The translations under genes and the position numbers were made by a program. From assembly GCF_000703085.1 (NCBI RefSeq), contig NZ_JNLL01000001.1:1550001-1614000 (forward strand): a DNA stretch of 64,000 nucleotides, given 5' to 3'. Source of the stretch: Persephonella sp. KM09-Lau-8. Lineage in GTDB: Bacteria > Aquificota > Aquificia > Aquificales > Hydrogenothermaceae. The first letter of the stretch is position 1; every line of letters begins with the position of its first letter. Shown in pieces: positions 45,032 through 52,413 of this stretch. The notes below the pieces were generated by a model. It did no database searches and was not told the DNA's origin. It saw only the letters and a program-made list of their open reading frames with translations.

Positions 45032-45301
45032 CTATACCACTCTACCTGTTATGACAGTCTTTGTTTTGCCATTTTTATTTAATACCTGTGCAAGCGCATA
45101 TATCTCCACTTCTTCCTGAGTATCATTTTCAATAGCCCTTATAGAACTAATTTTACCTTTTCTAACAACAACTGGCCTATCTGTCGGCGTATATCCCTGT
45201 TTTTTAAAAGCATCCATAAGAACATCTGTCAGTTTATCCTCGTCTAACTGCTCTATATCTATATCATTTAGAACTATCATAATCTGCTTAACATCTTCCA
45301 T
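45032..45301 (-). CDS. Small unknown protein
   Basis: 89 residues, acidic at the N-terminus (LNDIDIEQLDEDKLTDVLMDAF), then a basic, beta-rich part (RPVVVRKGKISSIRA) ending in TGRVV. No signal peptide or cysteine. No family is recognised. Four bases after the thioredoxin-fold gene, so probably in the same transcript as mtaB. Not clearly linked to the toxin-antitoxin pair 35 bases further on. Confidence 0.65.
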   Translation of the reverse strand: MEDVKQIMIVLNDIDIEQLDEDKLTDVLMDAFKKQGYTPTDRPVVVRKGKISSIRAIENDTQEEVEIYALAQVLNKNGKTKTVITGRVV

Positions 45302-45304
45302 ATT

Positions 45305-45871
45305 TTACTCCTGAATCAGTTTTTGGATATATTTGTCTAAAAGTTTTATACTCTGGGCAGTTCTTTCTTCTATTGTTTCTTTTTTCTGTAAATCCTTTTC
45401 AAATGGATAAACTTCTTCCATTTCAGACTCAGGTCTTGCAACTATATTTGTAATCAGACCATCTTTATCAACAAGAATAATAAGAGGAACATCTACCTTT
45501 CTAATATTGTAGTTATCAATTGCATCTTTATATCCAAGATAGACAGGAATTTTAAGTGGAAGCATTTTTTTCAGTTCCTGAACCTCTTTTTTATCAGACC
45601 TGCTTAGCAGAACAGCCATAAACACAACTTTATCTTTGTATTTGTCATAAAGCTCGTTCATATGTGGTAGGAATTTAAATGTTCCTGGCTGGTCACCTAT
45701 GGCAAAAAATATAATCACAGCAGGTTTATGGTCAATTACCTGAGATGCTTTTACGACTTTTCCGGTTTCATCAATAGAGGTAAAATCTCTAAACTCTTTT
45801 CCTACAAGGGTATTATCAAATGCAAAACTAAAAGAAAAAATTGTTAAAAATGCCATTATTATCTTTCTCAT
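45305..45871 (-). CDS. Exported thioredoxin-fold protein without cysteines
   Basis: 188 residues from the ATG at 45871, preceded by AAGGAG and directly following the mtaB TGA. Signal peptide MRKIIMAFLTIFSFSFA. The body has the redoxin order, GKEFRDFTSIDETGKVVKAS, AVIIFFAIGDQPGTF at the position of the CxxC loop, VFMAVLLSR and DVPLIILVDKDG (cis-Pro loop), but there is no Cys at all in the protein. It thus cannot do thiol chemistry and may be a binding or structural relative of TlpA-type proteins. Confidence 0.8.
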   Translation of the reverse strand: MRKIIMAFLTIFSFSFAFDNTLVGKEFRDFTSIDETGKVVKASQVIDHKPAVIIFFAIGDQPGTFKFLPHMNELYDKYKDKVVFMAVLLSRSDKKEVQELKKMLPLKIPVYLGYKDAIDNYNIRKVDVPLIILVDKDGLITNIVARPESEMEEVYPFEKDLQKKETIEERTAQSIKLLDKYIQKLIQE

Positions 45872-45872
45872 C

Positions 45873-47177
45873 TCAAATCTCCTTTCCGATATTATTTTCC
45901 CTTTCATCCCCTACCTCCGTTAAAACAACCTCTGTTATGCTGTTTACAGGTTTTTGGGAATTAAATTTTATATGGATATAATTCCCTGTAAGTCCCACTT
46001 TTTTTCCATCCCTTTCTGATATAACAAGAACTTCCAGCGGTTTGCCTAAGTAATTTTCCCTAAACTTTTTATTTTTTTCTTCTGAAATCTGTCTGATAAT
46101 TTTTGTTCTTCTTTTTTTCTCCTGTGGATGAACTTTATCCCCTATTTTCTGGGCTGCTGTTCCTTTTCTTTCTGAATATGTAAAAACATGTATATATGCA
46201 AAAGGCAGTTCTTTTATCACTTTTACAGTATTTTCAAAAGCCTTTTCATCCTCTGTTGGAAAACCTGTTATTAAATCTGTTCCTATTGCTGTATCCGGTC
46301 TTCTTTTAATAATCTCATTAACTACCTGTGCGTACTGGGAAACAGTGTAATTTCTTTTCATGTCTTTCAGGACTCTGTCATCACCAGACTGGATAGACAG
46401 ATGAAAATGGGGAGCAATTTTTTCCTCTGATGTTATCAGGCCAAGAAGTTTATCATCTATCTCATTAATTCCCATTGAGGAAAGCCTTATTCTGTAAAGT
46501 CCATCTATTCTAATAAGCTGTTTTAATAAATCATATAAAAATCCTTCTTTATGGTCGTATCCAAACTGGGAGAGCTGTGTTCCTGTTAAAACAATCTCTT
46601 TAAAGCCTCTATCAACAAGGATTTCCGCCTGCTGGACAATCTGGTCAATTCTGGCACTTCTGACCTTTCCCCTTGCAAAAGGAATTATACAGAATGAGCA
46701 AAAACTATTACATCCTTCCTGAACTTTCAGAATAGGACGGGCACCTTCATAAAAAGTGCTTATCTGGAATGTTTCAAACTCATTTTTTCTAAAGATATTA
46801 TCTATAAAAACCTTGTCCTGTCTTCTTTCATTTATATACTGCTCAACCAGTTCCAAAACAGCTGTTTTATGGGAATTTCCAATAACAAGGTCAACTTCTT
46901 CCATTTTTGCCAGTTCTTCTGGAGAAACCTGTGCATAACAGCCGGTTGCAACCACAATAGCTTCAGGATTTCTTCTTTTAGCCTGTCTGATTGTTTTTCT
47001 TGAAGTTCTATCAGCATCGTTTGTAACTGTGCAGGTATTTATCACATATATGTCAGCCCTATCCTCAAATTCAGACAGAATATACCCTTTATTTTCAAAT
47101 TCCTCTTCCATAGCAGAGGTTTCAAAATGGTTCATTCTGCATCCTAAAGTTGAAAAGGCAACTTTCAGTCTTTCCAT
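45873..47177 (-). CDS. mtaB: tRNA threonylcarbamoyladenosine methylthiotransferase MtaB
   Basis: 434 residues. N-terminal UPF0004 domain with three cysteines (FSTLGCRMNHFE, INTCTV, ATGCYAQ), radical SAM CNSFCSFC, and C-terminal TRAM-like part (LVISERDGKKVGLTGNYI). Adds methylthio to t6A37 of tRNAs. Subfamily chosen by the N-terminal STLGCRMNHFE. The TGA is followed by one base before the ATG of the next gene. Upstream region (47178-47239) is shared with the divergent radical-SAM gene. Confidence 0.92.
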   Translation of the reverse strand: MERLKVAFSTLGCRMNHFETSAMEEEFENKGYILSEFEDRADIYVINTCTVTNDADRTSRKTIRQAKRRNPEAIVVATGCYAQVSPEELAKMEEVDLVIGNSHKTAVLELVEQYINERRQDKVFIDNIFRKNEFETFQISTFYEGARPILKVQEGCNSFCSFCIIPFARGKVRSARIDQIVQQAEILVDRGFKEIVLTGTQLSQFGYDHKEGFLYDLLKQLIRIDGLYRIRLSSMGINEIDDKLLGLITSEEKIAPHFHLSIQSGDDRVLKDMKRNYTVSQYAQVVNEIIKRRPDTAIGTDLITGFPTEDEKAFENTVKVIKELPFAYIHVFTYSERKGTAAQKIGDKVHPQEKKRRTKIIRQISEEKNKKFRENYLGKPLEVLVISERDGKKVGLTGNYIHIKFNSQKPVNSITEVVLTEVGDERENNIGKEI

Positions 47178-47239
47178 ACCAATCCTAAAAAAAATTTATT
47201 CAACACAAGATAATTTTATACAGATTTTATGAAATTCAA

Positions 47240-48216
47240 ATGAAATTAATCAGAAAGATTGCGGATTTTCCCACAGGGTATAAATTTTTAAAAAATTTTC
47301 AGCAAAGGTTGTTTATGAAAAATCCAGCTTACATAAAACTTCTTGAAACTGGGGAACTGAAAGATAGGGTAGAAAAAGCAAAAGAGATGTTATCAGAGTG
47401 CATAGTTTGTCCCCGAGACTGTAAAGTTAATAGACTTGAAAACAAAACAGGTTTCTGCAAAACAGGTAAAAATGTTTATGTGGCTTCCTTCTTTCCCCAT
47501 CACGGAGAAGAATTCCCAATTAGAGGAAATCACGGAAGTGGAACAATATTTTTCTCATACTGCAATCTGGGATGTGTATACTGCCAGAATTACGATATAA
47601 GCCAGTTAGGAGAGGGTAAAGAGATATCCCCTAAAGAACTTGCAGCAATTATGCTTTATCTTCAGGAAGAAGGATGCCATAATATAAACTGGGTAACTCC
47701 TTCCCATATTGTTCCCCAGCTTATAGAAGCTACATACATAGCAGTCCAAAAAGGACTTAAAATTCCGATTGTTTATAACACTTCTTCTTATGACAGTATA
47801 GAAAGCCTGAAATTACTTGATGGGATAGTGGATATCTATCTTGCAGACCTGAAATATCTGAATGAAGAATACGGCAGGAAATACTCAAAGGTAAAAAATT
47901 ATCCCCAGGTAGCCAAAGAAGCTATAAAAGAGATGCACAGACAGGTAGGAGACCTGAAAACAGATGAAAATGGAATAGCTTACAGGGCTTACTGGTCAGA
48001 CATCTTGTTCTGCCTAATGATATATCCACGTCAAAAGAAGTAATTGATTTTCTCAAATCTGTTTCATCTAATATGCATGTAAACATAATGGCCCAATATC
48101 ATCCATACTACAAAGCCTACGATTATCCTGAATTAAGCAGAAAAATTACAACAAAGGAATACTTTCAGGCTTTAGATTATGCAGAAGAATCAGGCCTGAA
48201 TATAATCAAAGATTAG
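47240..48216 (+). pseudogene. PflX-like radical SAM protein, frameshifted
   Basis: The start codes for N-terminal cysteines C54, C57, C61, C73 and the radical SAM cluster C108, C112, C115 (CNLGCVYC) as in COG1313 PflX. The open frame ends at 48043 in a foreign-looking tail, but from 47988 another frame gives LVRHLVLPNDISTSKEVIDF to LNIIKD and a TAG at 48214. Adding one G to the GGG at 47985-47987 restores YRGLLVRHLVLP, the conserved family motif. So this gene is either a recent pseudogene or bears a sequencing error. Its restored length would be about 325 residues, full length. The substrate of PflX-like proteins is unknown. Confidence 0.85.
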
Positions 48217-48308
48217 GCACATTTAGAACATTTTTTTCTTTTAAAGATTTTTTTATACAGCACATATAAAGAAAAAACCAGTAATATTCCAATTATCAGA
48301 TACTCCAT
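48213..48308 (-). CDS. 31-residue single-pass membrane protein with C-terminal CxxC
   Basis: Begins at ATG 48308 with AAGGAG (48320-48315) six bases upstream. Reads MEYLIIGILLVFSLYVLYKK, then a basic segment and a terminal KKCSKCA. One membrane helix and a cysteine pair at the cytoplasmic end, like the FeoB-associated Cys-rich proteins, suggest iron or zinc binding, but this is inference. The stop overlaps the stop of the convergent radical-SAM gene by two bases. ATGATG before the chosen start could give one more Met. Confidence 0.55.
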   Translation of the reverse strand: MEYLIIGILLVFSLYVLYKKIFKRKKCSKCA

Positions 48309-48373
48309 CATCATCTCCTTCAAATAATATTTATACAAAATTGAGTCTAAATTTCAAAAGAAACAAACTACAC

Positions 48374-48397
48374 AAATATAAGAGTATTCTTATATTT
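48374..48397. promoter_or_regulatory. Palindrome upstream of PEP synthase gene
   Basis: Perfect inverted repeat AAATATAAGA, four bases GTAT, TCTTATATTT, centred 53 bases before the ppsA ATG. It has the size and position of a regulator operator, overlapping possible -10 elements (TATAAG/TATATT). No T run, so not a terminator. Repressor unknown. Confidence 0.45.
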
Positions 48398-48438
48398 ATA
48401 AATGTGGCTGCATTTCAATAGAATAGGGAGGCTTCCAA

Positions 48439-50874
48439 ATGGTTAAAAAATTAGTTGTATGGTTAAAAGAAGTTACAATGGATGATGTTCCTCTGGTTGG
48501 AGGGAAAAATGCTTCTCTTGGAGAAATGATAAATGCATTATCTTCAAAAGGAGTAAATGTTCCAAACGGTTTTGCTACCACCTCTGAAGCTTACTGGTAT
48601 TTCCTTGACTACAACAATCTGAGAGAAAAAATTAAAGAAGCATTAAAAGATCTTGATGTAAATGATGTGGAAAATCTTCACAAACATGGAGTAGAAGTCA
48701 GAAATCTCATCAGAGGAGGAGAATTTCCACCGGACTTGAAAGAACAAATCCTTGATTATTATCATCAACTCAGCAAAGAATACGGAAAAGAATATATTGA
48801 CGTCGCCGTTCGTTCCTCTGCTACGGCGGAAGACACAGAAGAAGCTTCTTTTGCAGGACAGCAAGAAACATATCTAAATATCAAAGGAGACGAATCCTTA
48901 TTAGATGCAATTAAAAGATGTTATGCATCACTTTTCACAGATAGGGCTATCTCATACAGGGAAACATTTGGATTTGATCATTTCTCTGTAGCTCTTTCTG
49001 CAACTGTTCAAAAAATGGTTCGTTCTGATAAAGGTTCATCAGGAGTAATGTTTACTTTAGATACTGAAAGCGGATTTAAAGATGTTGTTTTAATTACATC
49101 AATATATGGATTAGGAGAACTTATAGTGGGTGGTGCTGTTACTCCTGATGAGTTCCTTGTATTCAAACCAACTCTCCAAAAAGGCTATAAAGCAATAATT
49201 GAGAAAAAATTAGGACACAAAGATAAAAAGATGATTTACGGGGAAGGAGAGGAAAAAACGAAAATAGTCCCAGTTCCTTTAGAGCAACAAAAAAAATTCT
49301 CACTCACCGATAAAGAAGTTCTCAAACTTGCCAGATGGGGAATTCTTATTGAAGAACACTATTCAGAAAGAAATGGCAGATGGACTCCCATGGATATAGA
49401 ATGGGCAAAAGATGGAGAATTAAATGAACTGTTTATAGTTCAGGCAAGACCTGAAACAGTCCATTCAAGGAAAGACCATACAAAAATCAAAGTTTACCAG
49501 ATCACAGAGCCCATAGAAAAAAGAAGAAAAAAAGTTCTTGTTACTGGTATTGCTGTAGGAAACAAAATAGCTTCTGGAAAAGTAAAAATACTTATGTCTC
49601 CAGAAGAAGGAGAAAACTTTAAAGAAGGAAACGTTCTTGTTACAGACATGACAGATCCAGACTGGGAACCAATTATGAAAAAAGCAGCTGCTATTGTTAC
49701 AAATAGAGGAGGAAGAACCTGCCATGCTGCAATTGTTGCAAGGGAACTTGGAGTTCCTGCTGTTGTTGGTGCAGGTAATGCAACAGAAGTGTTAAAAGAT
49801 GGTCAGCTTGTAACGGTTTCCTGTGCAGAAGGAGATACTGGATACGTTTATGATGGGGAAATAGAGTATAAAGAGGAGGAATTTGACCTTACAAAACTAC
49901 CTAAAACAAAGACACCTATAATGATGAACATTGCAACTCCTGAAAATGCATTTATGTATTCATTCTTCCCAAATGCAGGAGTAGGTCTTGCAAGGGAGGA
50001 ATTTATTATAAACAACTATATTGGGATCCATCCTAACGCATTACTGAATTTTGAAGAAATCAAAGAAAAAGACCCTCATCTTGCAAGAGAAATAGAAATC
50101 AGAACATTTGGATATGATAGTTGCACTCAATTTTATGTGGATAAACTTTCCTATGGCATAGCAAAAATAGCAGCTGCATTTTACCCAAAGCCAGTGATAG
50201 TTAGATTCTCAGACTTCAAATCAAATGAGTATGCAAATCTTTTAGGTGGTCTTTACTTTGAACCAAGAGAAGAAAATCCAATGCTTGGATGGAGAGGAGC
50301 TTCAAGGTATTACTCTCCAGAATTTAAAGAAGCCTTTGGTCTTGAATGTAAAGCAATTAAAAAAGTCAGAGAAGAAATGGGACTGGACAATGTAATAACA
50401 ATGATACCTTTCTGCAGAACAGTAGAAGAAGGTAAAAAAGTAGAAGAGGTAATGAATGAATACGGCCTTAAAAGAGAAGAAAATGGTCTGCAGGTTTACG
50501 TAATGACAGAAATACCATCTAACGTAATCCTCCTTGAAAAATTTGCCCAGTATTTTGACGGATTTTCAATAGGCTCAAATGATTTAACACAACTAACTCT
50601 TGGTCTTGATAGGGATTCTAACCTTGTTGCTCATCTGTATGACGAAAGAAATGAGGCCGTTAAGGAAATGGTAGCAATGGCTATTCACAAAGCTAAAAAA
50701 GTAGGAAGAAAAATTGGTATCTGTGGGCAGGCTCCATCAGACCATCCTGACTTTGCCCAATTCCTTGTTGAGCAAGGAATAGACACAATATCAATAAATC
50801 CAGACGCAATAATAAAAACAACACTCGCCGTATATGAAATAGAGAAAAAACTGGGAATGCACAAGGAGGATTAA
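48439..50874 (+). CDS. ppsA: Phosphoenolpyruvate synthase
   Basis: 811 residues. N-terminal ATP-grasp domain (VPLVGGKNASLGEMI, VAVRSSATAEDTEEASFAGQ), phosphohistidine His429 in GGRTCHAAIVARELG, and a C-terminal PEP/pyruvate TIM barrel with GSNDLTQLTLGLDRD and ICGQAPSDHPDF. Makes PEP from pyruvate and ATP, the key step leading from the reductive TCA cycle to sugars in autotrophs. Ribosome site AGGGAGG. Palindrome and promoter region upstream. Followed by a disulfide reductase two bases on. Confidence 0.95.
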   Translation: MVKKLVVWLKEVTMDDVPLVGGKNASLGEMINALSSKGVNVPNGFATTSEAYWYFLDYNNLREKIKEALKDLDVNDVENLHKHGVEVRNLIRGGEFPPDLKEQILDYYHQLSKEYGKEYIDVAVRSSATAEDTEEASFAGQQETYLNIKGDESLLDAIKRCYASLFTDRAISYRETFGFDHFSVALSATVQKMVRSDKGSSGVMFTLDTESGFKDVVLITSIYGLGELIVGGAVTPDEFLVFKPTLQKGYKAIIEKKLGHKDKKMIYGEGEEKTKIVPVPLEQQKKFSLTDKEVLKLARWGILIEEHYSERNGRWTPMDIEWAKDGELNELFIVQARPETVHSRKDHTKIKVYQITEPIEKRRKKVLVTGIAVGNKIASGKVKILMSPEEGENFKEGNVLVTDMTDPDWEPIMKKAAAIVTNRGGRTCHAAIVARELGVPAVVGAGNATEVLKDGQLVTVSCAEGDTGYVYDGEIEYKEEEFDLTKLPKTKTPIMMNIATPENAFMYSFFPNAGVGLAREEFIINNYIGIHPNALLNFEEIKEKDPHLAREIEIRTFGYDSCTQFYVDKLSYGIAKIAAAFYPKPVIVRFSDFKSNEYANLLGGLYFEPREENPMLGWRGASRYYSPEFKEAFGLECKAIKKVREEMGLDNVITMIPFCRTVEEGKKVEEVMNEYGLKREENGLQVYVMTEIPSNVILLEKFAQYFDGFSIGSNDLTQLTLGLDRDSNLVAHLYDERNEAVKEMVAMAIHKAKKVGRKIGICGQAPSDHPDFAQFLVEQGIDTISINPDAIIKTTLAVYEIEKKLGMHKED

Positions 50875-50876
50875 GA

Positions 50877-52283
50877 ATGGAAAAGTATGATGTGGTAGTT
50901 ATTGGAGCAGGTCCTGGAGGAACACCAGCAGCCGAATTTTTAGCAAAAAAAGGAAAAAAAGTTCTGTTAATAGATGAAAGAGGAAAACCAGGTGGAGAAT
51001 GTTTATTTGAAGGATGTATTCCCTCAAAAATCCTTGAAACTTCTGCAAATTATTTTTATCAGGCAAAGAAATTAGATATTTTCGGAATAGATATAGAAGG
51101 GAATATAAAAGTAAACTGGAAAAGTGTTATAAAAAGAAAAGATAGTATTCTTGAAAGAAGGGCAGATGCTGCACTTAAAAGACTTTCTCAAATAGAAAAT
51201 CTTACTTTTAAAGATGGCAAAGGAAGTTTTATTTCTGAAAATCATATTGAGATAAGAAAATCAGATGGTTCAACTGAAACGGTAGAATTTGAAAAGGCAA
51301 TAATTGCAACAGGTTCTTCCCCTTTTATCCCACCAATTGAAGGAAATGGATTAGATAAAATCTGGACAAACAAAAATATATTTGATGTTGAAGAACTTCC
51401 TGAATCAATTCTAATCGTGGGTGGTGGTCCCATAGGAATAGAATTTGGACAGATGTTTAATAAATTAGGCGTAAAAGTAATTATTGTTGAACTTATGGAA
51501 AGAATACTTATGCCTATTGATGAAGAATTTGCACTGATTCTGCAGGATAAGATACAAAGGGATGGAATACAGCTCCATCTCAAATCCCTTGTAAAAAGGA
51601 TTGATTTTGAAAACAACAGGTTTAGAGTCTCCTTTGAAAAAGAAGGAAATCTTCAAACAGTAGAAGTAGAAAAGGTTTTAATAGCAGTTGGAAGAAAGCC
51701 AAATATAGAGGGTCTAAATCTTGAAAAAGTTAATGTTGAATATGATAAAAAAGGAATAAATACAAACAAATACTATCAAACATCAAATCCAGATATATAT
51801 GCAGTAGGAGATGTTATAAAACAGCCAAAATTCCAGCATCTTGCAAGAAATCAGGGGTTAGCAGCTGCAAAAAATATTTTAGAAGGCAATAAACACACCG
51901 TTGACCTTGACAATCTATCATGGGTTTTATTCTCAGACCCAGAGATTGCATCAGCAGGAATAACAGAACAGCAGGCTAAAAGTAGAGGAATTGATTATAT
52001 AGTTGGTAAATATCCTTATCAGATAGATGCAAGAGCTCAGATATCTGATACAGATTTTGGCTTTCTAAAATTTGTGGTCAACAAACAAAATAACCAGATA
52101 ATAGGCATACATATCATAACAAAAGGAGCACCATCCCTTATTGGAGAGGCTTCCCTTATAGTAGCAAATAAATTAACTTTAGAGCAGGTAGCAAATGGAA
52201 TACATCCACATCCAACACTAACGGAAAGCTTTGAGCTACTTGCAAAGAGTATGCTTATGCAGGAGGTTAGCCAGCATGTGTGA
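50877..52283 (+). CDS. Dihydrolipoamide dehydrogenase-like FAD disulfide reductase
   Basis: 468 residues. FAD motif VVIGAGPGGTPAAEFL, redox pair Cys42 and Cys47 in GGECLFEGCIPSK, NAD motif ILIVGGGPIGIEFGQMFNKLG, second FAD motif IYAVGDV, and C-terminal HPHPTLTESFELLAKSM with the active-site His-Glu. Could be lipoamide dehydrogenase, mercuric-reductase-like, or another class. No lipoyl partner lies near. In the PEP synthase unit, two bases after ppsA. Confidence 0.85.
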   Translation: MEKYDVVVIGAGPGGTPAAEFLAKKGKKVLLIDERGKPGGECLFEGCIPSKILETSANYFYQAKKLDIFGIDIEGNIKVNWKSVIKRKDSILERRADAALKRLSQIENLTFKDGKGSFISENHIEIRKSDGSTETVEFEKAIIATGSSPFIPPIEGNGLDKIWTNKNIFDVEELPESILIVGGGPIGIEFGQMFNKLGVKVIIVELMERILMPIDEEFALILQDKIQRDGIQLHLKSLVKRIDFENNRFRVSFEKEGNLQTVEVEKVLIAVGRKPNIEGLNLEKVNVEYDKKGINTNKYYQTSNPDIYAVGDVIKQPKFQHLARNQGLAAAKNILEGNKHTVDLDNLSWVLFSDPEIASAGITEQQAKSRGIDYIVGKYPYQIDARAQISDTDFGFLKFVVNKQNNQIIGIHIITKGAPSLIGEASLIVANKLTLEQVANGIHPHPTLTESFELLAKSMLMQEVSQHV

Positions 52284-52410
52284 AAAAGATATCTTGTTCT
52301 GCATATTTTATTATCTTGGATACATATCGATAGGAGGAGCTTTATTTGCAGGCTTTTTCATATTTATGGATTGGATGAAAGGAAAAAAACAGGAGAAACA
52401 GGAGGGGTAG
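52276..52410 (+). CDS. 44-residue single-pass membrane protein
   Basis: ATG at 52276, eight bases inside the end of the disulfide reductase gene, with AGGAGG 61-66 upstream. Reads MCEKDILFCIFYYLGYISIG then a second hydrophobic stretch AGFFIFMDWMKG and a Lys/Gln tail. Ends four bases before the proton ATPase start and its AGGAGGGG is the ribosome site of that gene. Could be a small subunit or regulator of the ATPase; proteolipid companions of P-type pumps are known, but here it is inference. Confidence 0.55.
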   Translation: MCEKDILFCIFYYLGYISIGGALFAGFFIFMDWMKGKKQEKQEG

Positions 52411-52413
52411 AAA

